A stretch of 64,000 nt of DNA from Mycetohabitans rhizoxinica HKI 454 (GCF_000198775.1 NC_014722.1:1471629-1535628), one strand, 5' to 3'; counted from the stretch's first letter, positions 27,530 through 37,512 are shown. Numbers and translations: made by a program. The notes: generated by a model not told the origin, from the letters alone.

Positions 27530-28599
27530 GAGTTGCTCCCGAACAGGCTTCGATAATGGATAAACAGCTCCTCGAAAACCAATCGGCCATTCAGCGGATG
27601 CTGCTCTACGGCCCGTTGTTGCGTAATCCGCTTCAGACACTGGGCGACCTGCAAAGGCGTGGCACCTCGTGCCACATGCTCGAGCGCGTTACGGTGCGCT
27701 GGGAAGTAGCGTGGCTCGCCGCTCGTTTGCATGGTCAGCACGTCATAGAGCCAGCGTTGCAGCCAGCCGAGCACTGACGGCACCGGCACCTTTTGCAGGG
27801 CTTCGCCGCAGGCGAATGCGTCGCACGCCGGGCCGGCCGCAAGTTGCTCGAGCGTGAAGCGCTTGAGCGGTGCATGCTCGTCGCGGGCAACGGCCAGCGC
27901 GGCCAATGGTGCGCCGCCGGCTTCCGCGAGCGCCCCCACCGGATCGTCAATGGACTGGCCACGGAGCCAGTCCGAGGCACTCGCCGCGTCGGGCGTCGCC
28001 AGCGGCCATTGCCTGCAGCGGCTCACGATGGTCGGCAGTAAACGCTCCACGTTCGCGCTCACAAGCAGGAACACCACGCCGGACGGCGGCTCCTCCAGCG
28101 TCTTGAGCAGTGCGTTGGCTGCCGCCACGTTCAGTGCCTCGGCTGGGAACAGTACCACCACGCGCCGGCCACCGCGGTGTGAGCCAATACTGCAGAAATC
28201 GAGTAGCGCCCTGACCTGCTCGATCCTAATCTCCTTGCTTGGCGCCTTAGATTTCTTGCCGCTCGCGCTTGCGCCACCGTCGTCGCCTGTGCGCTCACCG
28301 TTGGCATTCTTGCCGGTATCGCTGTCCGCTTGCAGCGGCGTGGCCTCGGCGGCGAGAGCCTCGGGGCAGACGAGCCTGAAATCCGGGTGGTTGCGTTGCA
28401 GGAACCAGGTGCATGCGGCGCACTGCCCGCACGCGCTGGCGTCATCACGAGGCTGTTCGCACAATAAGCTCTGCGCGAGTTCTCGAGCGAAGTCCACCTT
28501 GCCGATGCCGGCCTGCCCGTACAGCAATAGCGCGTGAGGCCAATGTTCGCGCAGGGCCTGGATCCGCGTCCAGTCGTCGTATTGCCATGGATACGGCAT
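27526..28599 (-). CDS. holB: DNA polymerase III subunit delta'
   Basis: The 357-residue clamp-loader subunit begins [20 protein letters not shown] and has a modified P-loop ([14 protein letters not shown]), a four-cysteine zinc module ([20 protein letters not shown]) and the sensor region [20 protein letters not shown], followed by a C-terminal collar domain. It loads the beta clamp with delta and tau/gamma. The gene is between tmk and the GNAT remnant, with a 4-base overlap downstream. Between the zinc module and the sensor region there is an acidic-basic insert (residues about 83-117, [20 protein letters not shown]) common in Burkholderia. Confidence 0.93.
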   Translation of the reverse strand: MPYPWQYDDWTRIQALREHWPHALLLYGQAGIGKVDFARELAQSLLCEQPRDDASACGQCAACTWFLQRNHPDFRLVCPEALAAEATPLQADSDTGKNANGERTGDDGGASASGKKSKAPSKEIRIEQVRALLDFCSIGSHRGGRRVVVLFPAEALNVAAANALLKTLEEPPSGVVFLLVSANVERLLPTIVSRCRQWPLATPDAASASDWLRGQSIDDPVGALAEAGGAPLAALAVARDEHAPLKRFTLEQLAAGPACDAFACGEALQKVPVPSVLGWLQRWLYDVLTMQTSGEPRYFPAHRNALEHVARGATPLQVAQCLKRITQQRAVEQHPLNGRLVFEELFIHYRSLFGSNS

Positions 28600-28609
28600 T
28601 TTTTATCGA

Positions 28610-29266
28610 TTAAAGGGTGAGGAGAATGGCTTCGAGCTGTTCGCGCACTTCGGCGATCGAGCATGTTGCATCGACGATCGCAAATCGCGCCGGGGCCTGC
28701 GCGGTGCGGCGCAGGTATTCGGCACGGGTGCGCGCGAAGAACGCGTCTGACTCGCTCTCGAACTTATCAGGTGCGCGAGCCCCGCCACGCCTTGCACTGG
28801 CAGTTTCGGTCGGCACGTCGAACAGCACGGTGCGATCCGGTTGCAGCCCTGCCTGCACCCATTGCTCGAGTACCTGCAATTTGTCGATCGACAAGCCGCG
28901 CCCGCCGCCCTGGTAGGCGAATGTCGCATCCGTGAAGCGATCAGACAGCACCCAGTCGCCGCGGGCAAGCGTCGGCTCGATCACCGCGGCGATATGCTCG
29001 CGACGCGCCGCGAACATCAGCAATGCCTCCGTTTCCAGATGCATCGGCTGGCGCAGCAGGATGTCCCGCAGCGCCTCGCCCAGCGGCGTGCCACCCGGCT
29101 CGCGCGTGACGATGACACTGGCGCCCTGCCGTGCGGCACGCTCGGACAGCCGGTCGCAAAACCACGTCAGGTGAGTTGTCTTGCCAGCGCCGTCGATCCC
29201 TTCGAACGTGATGAACTTGCCGCGCGGCCGGGGCCCGTTTTGGCGACTGGTTGTAATATCCATCAT
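28610..29266 (-). CDS. tmk: Thymidylate kinase
   Basis: The kinase has the P-loop [16 protein letters not shown], the DR(F/Y) motif in [20 protein letters not shown], and [13 protein letters not shown] in the LID region. It converts dTMP to dTDP. I chose the tandem ATG at 29266 (MMDITTSRQ), with the purine-rich aggggcc just upstream. A longer frame upstream overlaps mltG out of phase and is not coding. The mltG stop codon overlaps this start region, so the genes are probably cotranscribed. Confidence 0.92.
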   Translation of the reverse strand: MMDITTSRQNGPRPRGKFITFEGIDGAGKTTHLTWFCDRLSERAARQGASVIVTREPGGTPLGEALRDILLRQPMHLETEALLMFAARREHIAAVIEPTLARGDWVLSDRFTDATFAYQGGGRGLSIDKLQVLEQWVQAGLQPDRTVLFDVPTETASARRGGARAPDKFESESDAFFARTRAEYLRRTAQAPARFAIVDATCSIAEVREQLEAILLTL

Positions 29267-29267
29267 G

Positions 29268-30356
29268 TCACTGGCCCCTGATGTACTTGTCGACGGCCTT
29301 GTTGTGATCGCCGAGATTGTCGGAAAAATGACTACTGCCGTCGCCGCGCGCGACGAAGTACAACGCGCTGCTGACAGCCGGGTGCAGCGCGGCTTCCAGC
29401 GACGCGTTGCCAGGCAGCGCGATTGGCGTGGGCGGAAGCCCGCCGCGCATATAGGTATTGTACGGGGTGTCAGTCTGCAAGTCCTGCTTGCGCAACCGGC
29501 CAGCGTACGATGTGCCAAGCCCGTAGATCACGGTCGGATCGGTTTGCAATGGCATCGACAGACGCAACCGGTTGACAAATACCGCAGCCACCAGCGGCCG
29601 GTCTTGTGCGAGGCCAGTCTCCTTCTCGACGATCGAGGCCATTTTCAGCGCATCGTAGGGTGTCGCATAGGGCAGCCCTAGCGCGCGCCCCTCCCATGCC
29701 TGCTGCACCCGTAGATGCATCAACCGGTATGCGCGGCGGTAAATGTCCAGGTCGCTGGTGTTCTTGTCGAACAGGTACGTATCTGGGAAGAACAGGCCCT
29801 CAGGCTCTTGCGCAGGCGCACCTTGCAGCGCCGGCATGTGGCGAGCGGGCGGCGATGCTGGCGGCGTGCCCGCCGCGTGTGGGTCGGTGGGTGCGACGTC
29901 GGCCAAGATCGCGCGCATCAATTGCGCGTCGCTGAGCGCAGCGGAATCATGGCGCAACGCCGGGTGCGCGTTAATCTCGTCGCGCATGCGGCGAAACGTC
30001 CAGCCCTCGATGATCGTGACGACGTACTGGTTCACGTCGCCGCGCGCCACCTTCTGCAATACGCCGTATGGCGTGACCCCGGCCGAAAACGCGTAATTGC
30101 CGGACTTCAATTGTGAGGACAGGCCCAGCACACGGGCCATCAGCACGAACAAGCGCGGCTCGATGGGCACGCCATCGCGGCGTAATTGGACGGCGACGCT
30201 GCGCAGGCTGCTGCGCGGCTTGATCGTGACATCGAGCGGCGAAGGCGTGATCTGAAGAGGTGTGCGAGCCCAATACCAAACGGCGCCACACGCCGCGACG
30301 ACGGCGACTGTCGCGGCGGCCGCCGTGGCGAACAACACTTTCTTAAACAGGGACAT
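29268..30356 (-). CDS. mltG: Endolytic murein transglycosylase MltG
   Basis: The 362-residue YceG-type protein has an N-terminal membrane anchor ([20 protein letters not shown]) and the conserved LytG catalytic blocks [13 protein letters not shown] (Glu catalytic), [20 protein letters not shown] and [20 protein letters not shown]. It cuts nascent peptidoglycan strands to stop their growth. The start at 30356 gives MSLFKKVLF; upstream residues are not conserved. In related Burkholderia this gene is normally next to ygfZ, but here about 7.4 kb of accessory DNA separates them (see the finding for 30357-37838). Confidence 0.93.
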   Translation of the reverse strand: MSLFKKVLFATAAAATVAVVAACGAVWYWARTPLQITPSPLDVTIKPRSSLRSVAVQLRRDGVPIEPRLFVLMARVLGLSSQLKSGNYAFSAGVTPYGVLQKVARGDVNQYVVTIIEGWTFRRMRDEINAHPALRHDSAALSDAQLMRAILADVAPTDPHAAGTPPASPPARHMPALQGAPAQEPEGLFFPDTYLFDKNTSDLDIYRRAYRLMHLRVQQAWEGRALGLPYATPYDALKMASIVEKETGLAQDRPLVAAVFVNRLRLSMPLQTDPTVIYGLGTSYAGRLRKQDLQTDTPYNTYMRGGLPPTPIALPGNASLEAALHPAVSSALYFVARGDGSSHFSDNLGDHNKAVDKYIRGQ

Positions 30357-31216
30357 GTGAAACAGGGCTGAACAAGACTCAATATAACACAATGAAGCTA
30401 TTAAGCCGTATCCCGCGACGGTAGGTGGATTCGGCGGCTATGTTTGTGTTTGTACCTTTGGCGCGCCTACTATGAACACGTAAACTATGGATTGGTACAC
30501 GGCAGTCCCTCATCTATGGCACAGGGTTTCAACGACGCACCAGTCGCTCCTTCCACTTCATCGATTTTACCGCCTTAAGTCCAGTACGAATTACCAAGAT
30601 CGATTGAGTGCCTTATCGCAGGAAAGCACACAGTCTATACCATGCATTTTGCATAAATTCCATAATCTGCGAATCCCAACAATCTGCAGATCTGCTAGAC
30701 ATACAAGCATTGGCCAGGCGGCATGAGGCGAAGACTCACAGGTCAGCCCTCAGTGTATGCACTGTTCATAGTGGCTTTACGGACCGCAATTTTGTCCCAG
30801 AAGTCGATTAAACCCAATGTTTCGCCACATCAAAGTCATTAAATATAGAATACTCGTTCCGACAGTTTCAGCGAAAAGCGCTGGTCTCGTAGTCCTCGAC
30901 AAAGGACAACAGAATTTCTAACTGTTTACCTTCTAGGGTGTTGGATGCAGAATCAACTTACCAGCGCGGCAATAGCTTTCAGCACTTCACTGTAATCTTG
31001 TTCAGTGTGAATCGGACGAATTTCTATCTTGTTAATCCAATTCCACCGTTGCGACAAAAAATGCGACGCGCTGACGATCATAGACCGTCATACATGCTCG
31101 CAGTGCGCGAAACACTACATCGCTTCGCGCCTGGAGACAGCATATAACGATTTCTACATTATAAAAATTCGCTACAGATCAACGTTTACCATGAACAACG
31201 GACCAGCAAGTGAGCC
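30357..31216. other. Non-coding or decayed DNA at the left edge of an island
   Basis: About 860 bases with short, mostly AT-richer open frames and no recognisable protein family. It separates mltG from the effector-like gene at 31217. It could contain the promoter of that gene and the old mltG promoter region (near 30360-30480), but I find no clear -10/-35 pair or operator. Confidence 0.4.
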
Positions 31217-32948
31217 ATGCGCAAAATCGAATCTCAGGAAAGCAACATACAGGACCTATCTGCCACTCGTGACAATACCAGCGTACCTTCGTCTCCAAAG
31301 GCTGTCGCGAAGCCGCATTCGCCGGTAGCGCAAGACTTAATTCAAGAAGCATTAATCCGCCATCCAAGCGTTCGCCTCGAACAAACAGCGTGCTATCACA
31401 GCGCAACGTCGCAACAACACAAGCGGTAGACAACACTGCACGGGGAAGCCGAGCAATCACGATAAGTGAACCGTTAGCTACAACAGGGCGAGTTTTAAAT
31501 AGCAGATACTCCGCGCTTCTTGCTACGGGTAACCAAGGCATACCGGCCTCCGACCTATGCAGACGATCCAGCTTGGACCATGCAATCCGCTCCGCAGCCC
31601 AAGCTGAACAAGCCGCCTTTATTGTCAATACTATTGTTTCCTACGATCAGTTGGCCGACCTGCCAGCCGTGGTCCGCGCCATGGTAGACGGGCTTGAAAA
31701 AAATGATAACAAGAGAATTGCGCTTGTCGTGGGTGTCAATGCGCCTGAAAAAGATCAACAGGCCATGGAGCGTGCCATCGAAAAAGTATCCCAGTTAGTT
31801 GACAAGTATCCATTTTCTATCGCGTTGTTGCCAAATACATTTAGGAACAGAAAAAATGAAAAATTTCCTTACGGCAAGATGCGTAATGACGTCCTCCATT
31901 CCGCCGAAACAAAGGCATTAACCCAATATTTCATGGGCCAAAACCTGCATCCATATATCTCAGTGCAAGACTTCGATAGTAGTTCCCGACGGGTCGGTAA
32001 TGATAATGGAAAACACGTCTTTCACACGATTGATAAGATGCTGAGCTTCGAACTAGAAGAAGGGATAGAGACGAAACCGGGCAAACAAGCTGCGGAAGCG
32101 TCCACACCAGCCCAAAAAACACGCGAGCAAGGCATGAACTTAGAGCACTCAGATGTTGGCCCCTCAAGTACGCAGAAAAAGGGGAAAGGCGGTTTGGCTT
32201 TTTTGCCGCTCATGATCGCCGGTGGCTACCGAGCAAACCGAGAGGGTTTGATTGCTCGTACCAGAGCAAGGCTGGATGCGGGCAATGTCGATGAGCGTCA
32301 TTTAGAGAATCATGTGTCAACCAAAGTTTTGCCAAAGATTGAAGCAGATATGGCAGCTCGGCACGCTTATTCGCAGCTCGATCCACTGCTGCCCTATGCG
32401 CCCGAGCCAAATCTTTTTTTAGACGCTACCGCGGCTCTTGGCACGAGTCCTACTGGTCGTACGCTTCGATTTGGGGAGGGACGGTCTGAATTTACCGAAA
32501 TGGCAAAAAATGTCAGTCGGTTTGCCGCCGACGAATTACAAACTCTTTTTTCAGCACGCCTTCTTTCAGGAGCAGCCGCGTTGGCTGCGGGAGGTAAAAT
32601 GGAGACTGACCCAAGCATGCCGAGCACACCCAGGATGTTCGGACAAAATTGTCAATCGATTCGCAAAACAATCGGCATCCCTTTCGCGGCGTTAATATTT
32701 TAGTTGACTATGCCAAACTGAACGTCGAAACCGATCTTTCCAGGCTTGCTGCTACCACGTTTCAAGGAAAAAAATTTCCCCAAAATCACACCGGACTGAC
32801 AACGGTCGTCGATCGTTTTTACAACACCAAACCCGACAAGCACGGCAGCAAAGCAAGTGATGCACAGAAGGATTTTGCTTCAATCCTTCCCCGAATCAAT
32901 CTAGCCGCCCCTAAGCTTGACATTAAAGTCAAAATTGGAAAAAAATGA
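31217..32948 (+). pseudogene. Effector-like gene with possible GT-A (DxD) glycosyltransferase domain, two frameshifts
   Basis: Three frames make one protein. The first (31217-31429) is a Ser-rich start, MRKIESQESNIQDLSATRD. The second (about 31390-32703) has FIVNTIVSYDQ, RIALVVGVNAPEKDQQ, PFSIALLPNTFRN, PYGKMRNDVLHSAETKALT and YISVQDFDSSSRRV. The third (about 32650-32948) continues FRGVNILVDYAKLNVETDL and ends KVKIGKK. The order strand, helix, strand, then a DFD motif before a hydrophobic region resembles a nucleotide-sugar-binding GT-A fold, where DxD binds metal. No bacterial family is identified with certainty. Frame changes near 31400 and 32690 mean it is probably broken, unless these are sequencing errors. 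The composition, flexible N-terminus and neighbourhood suggest a former secreted effector. Confidence 0.5.
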
Positions 32949-33238
32949 GTGAAGCGCTATCGGTGCCTTACGACAAGCCTTTTTCTGGGATGCACTATGG
33001 CATTCAAGAGGAAAAACACCGATCGTTCTTGTATCAAGTCGCCATCGAAGAGACGCGTAGAACGTTTGTTGATAAATCGACTATCGCAGGTCTGAAATGT
33101 ATAGATTCTACCAAAGTCCTCGACAGGTTAGAAAAAATACTTTTCAGCGGTAGAATATGGAAGAAGTTTGGTCATGACTTATTAGAGCATGTTATGCGCT
33201 TTTCTCAATGGGTACAGCATAAGTGCGTTCGACAGTGA
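32945..33238 (+). CDS. Small protein of unknown function overlapping the upstream gene
   Basis: A 97-residue protein whose ATG overlaps the stop of the preceding gene (ATGA at 32945-32948), a translational-coupling arrangement. It begins MSEALSVPYDKPFSGMHYGI and ends VMRFSQWVQHKCVRQ; no signal peptide or family is recognised. It could be a second gene of the same operon, such as a chaperone-like partner, or the end of the same decayed gene after a further frameshift. Length and charge do not settle this. Confidence 0.4.
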   Translation: MSEALSVPYDKPFSGMHYGIQEEKHRSFLYQVAIEETRRTFVDKSTIAGLKCIDSTKVLDRLEKILFSGRIWKKFGHDLLEHVMRFSQWVQHKCVRQ

Positions 33239-33468
33239 ATTGTCCATGCGATGGCCGTTGAAGTTAAATTTAACTCGCCTAGACCAACTCAGACATCATG
33301 GGCCCACTAGCATTCGGCAAGTGCGACAAAAAGCGTTTAAAAGTGCTTAAATGCCGCTAGAACAACTTAAGTAGAAAAAATAATAAGCATACCTTAAAAT
33401 ATTTACAGCAGATCTGAGCGCAATTTGTCATTTTAAATATAAAAAATATGGAAAATAGCAAAATTGTA

Positions 33469-34818
33469 TTAATATAGATAAATTTTCATCGATGGCAAAA
33501 TTTCAATGAACCGTGAACGTGCCTGCTCAGAGAATCGATTGCGCTTTATAAATGACATAATGCTGTCCACGGCAATTCTCCAATTATCCTCTCTTAATGA
33601 AGATGTCACGCCCATCGCTTTAATTTCGTTAAGAAATTCAAATAATTTCGCCTCTTCAGTGCCATCCAGCAAACCTAACGCTCGCTGCCACACTCGCTTT
33701 GCGAGCATGTCATCCATATGAAAGACACGATCGAGCAGCCCGCTCGCCGCTTGCACGCGCTGCGCAAGTGGCACACGCTCAAGACCAAACTCCAACAGCT
33801 GAAATTCTTCAGCATAGCGATCTAATGGCAACACAGTAAATCCAGCCGGCAAGCGGTATAGCGCAATCCCCCATTGTTCATCCGGCAGTGACATCGCCAA
33901 GTTGCGCATCTCCGCATAGCGGATAGATTGCTCTGTTTCTGGCAGCGCCAATACAGCAGCCGCCATCGCACCAACCGGTGCGCCTTGATGAGACGGAGAC
34001 AGCTGTAGCACTCGTTCTCGTAATATCGCATACAGCTCGGAGGTTTTTGTGCTTGGATAGCCGTTAGCCTCATCGAAATCGCACAGCATCGTCGATAACA
34101 CTGTAATTATCTCAGCTTGCCGAGCGTCGCCCAAATAGGGAAGCTGGGCTAGAAGTGCCTCGTAGCCTTCAAGGTATTCAGGTGCACCACCCGGGAAACA
34201 GGTAAGCTGATCTGCAAGCTCTGGCCAAACGTTTTCGTCATCCGGCCTACGTTTTTGTGCCATTGCCATAACAAAGTCGAATAATTCGAATTGTTCGTCG
34301 TCGGGAAAGCTGCTCAGCATGGCAGTCATTGCCTTTTGTATCTGCACCCCTTCTTTCGGGATGCGATCCGCAGCCATGAACAATCGCTTAAAGGCCTCAG
34401 CTTGGTCGGCTTCCGGCAGCGCTTGCAGACGCTGGCGCAACGCTTCAATTGGTTCAATGTGCTGCGCCGGCTCGCTGAGCGTGCCGTCCATCTCCTCGAG
34501 CAGCTTTTCGACTGACGCGAGGCTCACGGCCTGGCTCGCCCGTTGCCAATAGCTGTAGATTCGCCGCCGGCTTTGCATTGCATGATAAGTACGACGATCA
34601 ACTGTTGAAAAATTTTTCACATCTTGAACGGGCACGTTGTCACCGATTCGCGCAATCAATTCGAGCGGCAGCTCGTAGTACGTCGTGGGCCGCTTGACCG
34701 GTAGGTCAACTAAAATGCCGCTTGGCGGTTTCAGTGGCGCGGTGGGTTGCGGGTAGGCTTTCGACGCACAGATAAAGGCGCGGGAGTCGTTTAAAGCGGC
34801 ATTCAAATCGAAGTCCAT
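33469..34818 (-). CDS. F-box-like helical-repeat protein (candidate host-directed effector)
   Basis: The 449-residue protein has a polar N-terminus without a Sec signal, then at residues about 49-81 a segment fitting the F-box pattern: LPLELIARIGDNVPVQDVKN followed by FSTVDRRTYHAM. The consensus is LPxEhhxxIhxxLxxxDhxxhxxVxxxhxxh. The remainder is alpha-helical with a repeated L-x-x-(L/F/V)-P motif roughly every 35-50 residues (LQALPEADQ, LSSFPDDEQ, LAQLPYLGD, LALPETEQ, MSLPDEQ, ERVPLAQ). The C-terminal half is paralogous to the protein at 2345-3097. F-box domains recruit targets to eukaryotic SCF ubiquitin ligases and occur in bacterial effectors such as VirF and the GALA proteins. The F-box assignment is by pattern only; no secretion signal or promoter is proven. 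Confidence 0.55.
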   Translation of the reverse strand: MDFDLNAALNDSRAFICASKAYPQPTAPLKPPSGILVDLPVKRPTTYYELPLELIARIGDNVPVQDVKNFSTVDRRTYHAMQSRRRIYSYWQRASQAVSLASVEKLLEEMDGTLSEPAQHIEPIEALRQRLQALPEADQAEAFKRLFMAADRIPKEGVQIQKAMTAMLSSFPDDEQFELFDFVMAMAQKRRPDDENVWPELADQLTCFPGGAPEYLEGYEALLAQLPYLGDARQAEIITVLSTMLCDFDEANGYPSTKTSELYAILRERVLQLSPSHQGAPVGAMAAAVLALPETEQSIRYAEMRNLAMSLPDEQWGIALYRLPAGFTVLPLDRYAEEFQLLEFGLERVPLAQRVQAASGLLDRVFHMDDMLAKRVWQRALGLLDGTEEAKLFEFLNEIKAMGVTSSLREDNWRIAVDSIMSFIKRNRFSEQARSRFIEILPSMKIYLY

Positions 34819-34939
34819 CGGTCAGCTCAGTAATATATAGACGCAATGGGAAGCGATGCAGTGCAGCAGGTTAACCGAAAGCAGGCAGATTAGCAGATTA
34901 ATACGCAGCGATTTCTACGCTTTTGGCGGATAACGTGAT

Positions 34940-35215
34940 GTCAATGCGCAATCGTTGGCCGCTGTGCAACGGGATCCACAATGAAGTCGAGGCTCCACGT
35001 ATCATTGGCCGCAGTCGCTTTTACTTGCAGCCTGATTTGTCTGGGCGCGTCGCGTGTGGTTCGGCTTGTATCGAAGCGGTAACCCTTGCCCGCGGCACAG
35101 TCTGTACACCACCTTCCTGCTGACCGGGTCCTCTCTCGCTGCAGAAGCACGTGAATTTTGCAGTAGCCGTAACGCACACGGCTCATCGCGGTCTCTCGTA
35201 TGCGCTGGCGCATAG
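34940..35215 (-). pseudogene. IS3-family (IS407-like) OrfB remnant
   Basis: Minus-strand frames give MRQRIRETAMSRVRYGYCKI, then after frame changes VYRLCRGQGLPLRYK and TWSLDFIVDPV. These correspond in order to the LRQRIREIA-RVRYGYRRIHVLL, VYRLYREEGLSLR and WSMDFV segments of IS407-group OrfB. The rest of the transposase is gone. Dead element. Confidence 0.7.
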
Positions 35216-35769
35216 CCGTGTACGAGAATGTTCACACGCCTAATGTGACATGTTATTGGCAAGCATTGTCGATATGACTAGGTAGATTGCCATACAATCG
35301 GTAAATTCAGTTGTTTCTCGCCACAGTAGGCGGGCTCAGCCGTCATGCCTGTATCTTTGATGTGGCCAGGGCTTGGTCCCTTTTCTCCACCCCATCGTTT
35401 TCACCGCCCAAGTATCCTCAAATACGCGTACTGATCCACCTGTGTGTACTCTAAATGTGAGCAACCGATGCCAACAATGGGAAGCGCTGTTGCGTCAGTG
35501 GCAACCGACTGTCTCTGGCCGTACTGCACATACGTAGCGCTGAAGCGCGTGCAGCTTGTCTATCCCACTGTTCGTCGGCTGCGACGCCACCGCCCGCGTC
35601 GCTAATTGCGACATTGGCATTGTGTATGTTACTGCCTGGGTGTGATGCGTTTAGAAAAACCAGTGTTTGAGGTACCTGTATGTGCCCGTCCATTAGCGTG
35701 AAAGCGCCATGTGATGCTGCCGCCTTGTGGACCTATACTGGACGTGCTCATAAGCCTAGGGTCATCCAC
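35216..35769. other. No gene recognised
   Basis: About 550 bases between the IS3 remnant and the methyltransferase gene. Short open frames occur on both strands, without motifs or ribosome-binding sites I trust. Probably mobile or decayed DNA. Confidence 0.4.
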
Positions 35770-36546
35770 CTACTTAATTGCATAAATAACTTTTTCTGGC
35801 TTCCGTTGTGAGCTTGCAATTGTAACATCAATTAATTTTACTTTGGAAAAACCTACACTGGCGACCCGTGCTGCAATATCATTAAGCGAATGATGCCAAA
35901 AAGCAGGTGCCGATTTTGCTCCACCTATCCGGCTATCATGATACTCAGGCTCACCAATAAAAACGATACTCTTGCCATTTGAATAAGCAATTTGTTGAGT
36001 ATTTTTTATGTCGTATAGAGGAACGCTAAAAATTAAGGCCCCACCTTTGCGCAAAACACGTAAACATTCTTTGTATCCCTTTATATCATTTGGCACATGC
36101 TCAAATACTTGATTGGACGTAACGAGATCAATACTATTATCATCAAAAGTTAAATTTTGCACATCTTGATTCAAGTATCCATTAACCATCTCACCCAATT
36201 TATGATCAGGAAAAAATTCACTGGAAATTACTGTATCAAAGTTTTTTTCTAGCCAATGAAGCGTGCTACCGTAAATAGATAACTCATAGGCGATACGGCC
36301 TGAATATTCACCACCGCAGTGAGATTTGACGACTGGAATAAGAGATAAATTGGTGATGTTTGCCATGCATTTTAAGCATCTTGTCATAAAAGGACTTGGC
36401 TTTATAGAAACAAATATGCTTCGCCCGCATAGAGGGCAGTCACCAAGGGAGAATTTCCACTTATAAGGCGCATCCGCCCAACCCAAATAACGGATTATTG
36501 AAGTTAGTCGTTTTGGCAGAATTTCTGAAATTTTTCTTGGCATCAT
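35770..36546 (-). CDS. Class I SAM-dependent methyltransferase with N-terminal zinc-ribbon
   Basis: The ATG at 36546 has an ideal ribosome-binding site (aaggaaacgag) and gives about 258 residues. The N-terminal part has two CxxC pairs (FSLGDCPLCGR and RCLKCMANI), a zinc-ribbon as in methyltransferases of the type 11 family with a leading Zn domain. The SAM fold then follows with a degenerate motif I, NLTFDDNSIDLVTSNQVFEH (acidic pair and strand), and a YKECLRVLRKGGALIFSVP motif typical of Methyltransf_11. It is markedly AT-rich compared with flanking chromosomal genes. Its substrate is unknown, possibly a cell-surface glycan or natural product. Likely horizontally acquired. Confidence 0.75.
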   Translation of the reverse strand: MMPRKISEILPKRLTSIIRYLGWADAPYKWKFSLGDCPLCGRSIFVSIKPSPFMTRCLKCMANITNLSLIPVVKSHCGGEYSGRIAYELSIYGSTLHWLEKNFDTVISSEFFPDHKLGEMVNGYLNQDVQNLTFDDNSIDLVTSNQVFEHVPNDIKGYKECLRVLRKGGALIFSVPLYDIKNTQQIAYSNGKSIVFIGEPEYHDSRIGGAKSAPAFWHHSLNDIAARVASVGFSKVKLIDVTIASSQRKPEKVIYAIK

Positions 36547-36675
36547 TCTCGTTTCCTTGGTTTTCTCTAAATTATGCAAACTAAATTTTTTCACGCCATT
36601 CATTGCAATCAATATTTTACATAAAATTACTATTATTCAAGATGGATTTGTATTCATCGGTTGCATATGCTCGGC

Positions 36676-36840
36676 TCAAATCTTAATACACACTAAAAGC
36701 GCAACGCTGATTGGCCGGGCTTTCTCACCACTGTCGCCATTTACTACGATCGTGTGAGAATGATTTCCAGCGTCGCCAATGCCAACGTTGTGGGTGTGAT
36801 TGTTGGCATCAATGATGCCATATTCCACAGGGCCGGGTAG
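36676..36840 (-). pseudogene. Phage tail-collar/tail-fibre protein C-terminal remnant
   Basis: On the minus strand one frame reads NNHTHNVGIGDAGNHSHTIV, ends in RPISVALLVCIKI, and stops at 36676. The H-x-H-x repeat and the R-P-x-x-V-A-L-L-x-C-I-K ending are characteristic of phage tail-collar and tail-fibre C-termini. Nothing else of the phage gene is left. Confidence 0.6.
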
Positions 36841-36995
36841 GCGGTACGAGACACACCTGATTTGTAGTCAACTTGTCCACGTACGCCTGATGCGGGAAGC
36901 CAGGCAAAGGCATAGCTCGCCACGATCATCGTACAGCCTCTGCAAATGCACCTGTTTTCTAGACAAAGGGGCTTGCGCATCGCCCAACCTTGCAC

Positions 36996-37007
36996 GATAC
37001 TTGTATC
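36996..37007. promoter_or_regulatory. Palindromic operator upstream of the relBE-type pair
   Basis: The perfect inverted repeat GATAC-TT-GTATC lies 25 bases upstream of the antitoxin ATG at 37032 and near a TTGCAC hexamer (36990-36995). It is a good candidate for antitoxin binding and autoregulation. Confidence 0.5.
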
Positions 37008-37031
37008 ATCCTGTCCAAAGAGCATAGCGCC

Positions 37032-37259
37032 ATGGCCCTTTCAATTCGACTGCCCGGCGATGTGGAAGCCCGGCTGAAGAACCTGGCCGAACTGACCGGG
37101 CGTACCAAGAGCTTTTACATCACCGAGGCGATCTGCGAACATCTCGACGACCTCGAAGATTTGTACCTGGCTGAGCATGAGCTTGAAGCGATACGTGCGG
37201 GAAAATCCGAAACCGCACCGCTCGAAGAAGTGATGAAACACTATGGCATGGAAGGTTGA
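37032..37259 (+). CDS. relB: RelB/CopG-like antitoxin
   Basis: A 75-residue protein: MALSIRLPGDVEARLKNLAE with the ribbon-helix-helix pattern, followed by TKSFYITEAICEHLDDLEDL and an acidic C-terminus. Such antitoxins repress their own operon and block the toxin. The start at 37032 matches the family N-terminus; a longer upstream frame extends through the operator. It overlaps the next gene by 17 bases. Confidence 0.83.
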   Translation: MALSIRLPGDVEARLKNLAELTGRTKSFYITEAICEHLDDLEDLYLAEHELEAIRAGKSETAPLEEVMKHYGMEG

Positions 37260-37512
37260 GCTATCAAGTCTGGCACGCAAAAACCTTAAGGAACTTAACC
37301 CGCAACATGCTCGCCGTATTCTGGCCTTCCTACATGAGCGTGTGTCCGTACTGGACGACCCTCGCAGCATTGGCGAAGCCCTCAAAGGTTCGCGCTTGAG
37401 GGCTTTCTGGAAATACCGTGTCGGGGATTGCAGAATTATTGCTAATATCGAGGACAGCGCTTTGCGCATTCTCGTTGTTCGAATCGGAAACCGCCGCGAG
37501 GTGTACCGATGA
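37243..37512 (+). CDS. relE: RelE/ParE-family mRNA interferase-like toxin
   Basis: The 89-residue basic protein has the RelE fold pattern: MAWKVELSSLARKNLKELNP, RRILAFLHERVSVLDDP, LKGSRLRAFWKYRVGDCRII and LRILVVRIGNRREVYR. Proteins of this fold cleave mRNA on ribosomes or inhibit gyrase. It overlaps the antitoxin gene, so the two are cotranslated. The gene is not interrupted. Confidence 0.87.
   Translation: MAWKVELSSLARKNLKELNPQHARRILAFLHERVSVLDDPRSIGEALKGSRLRAFWKYRVGDCRIIANIEDSALRILVVRIGNRREVYR

Noticed and set aside
30487..30811. Short plus-strand frames at the left of the island
   Set aside because: They are 60-80 codons long without motifs or coding signs.
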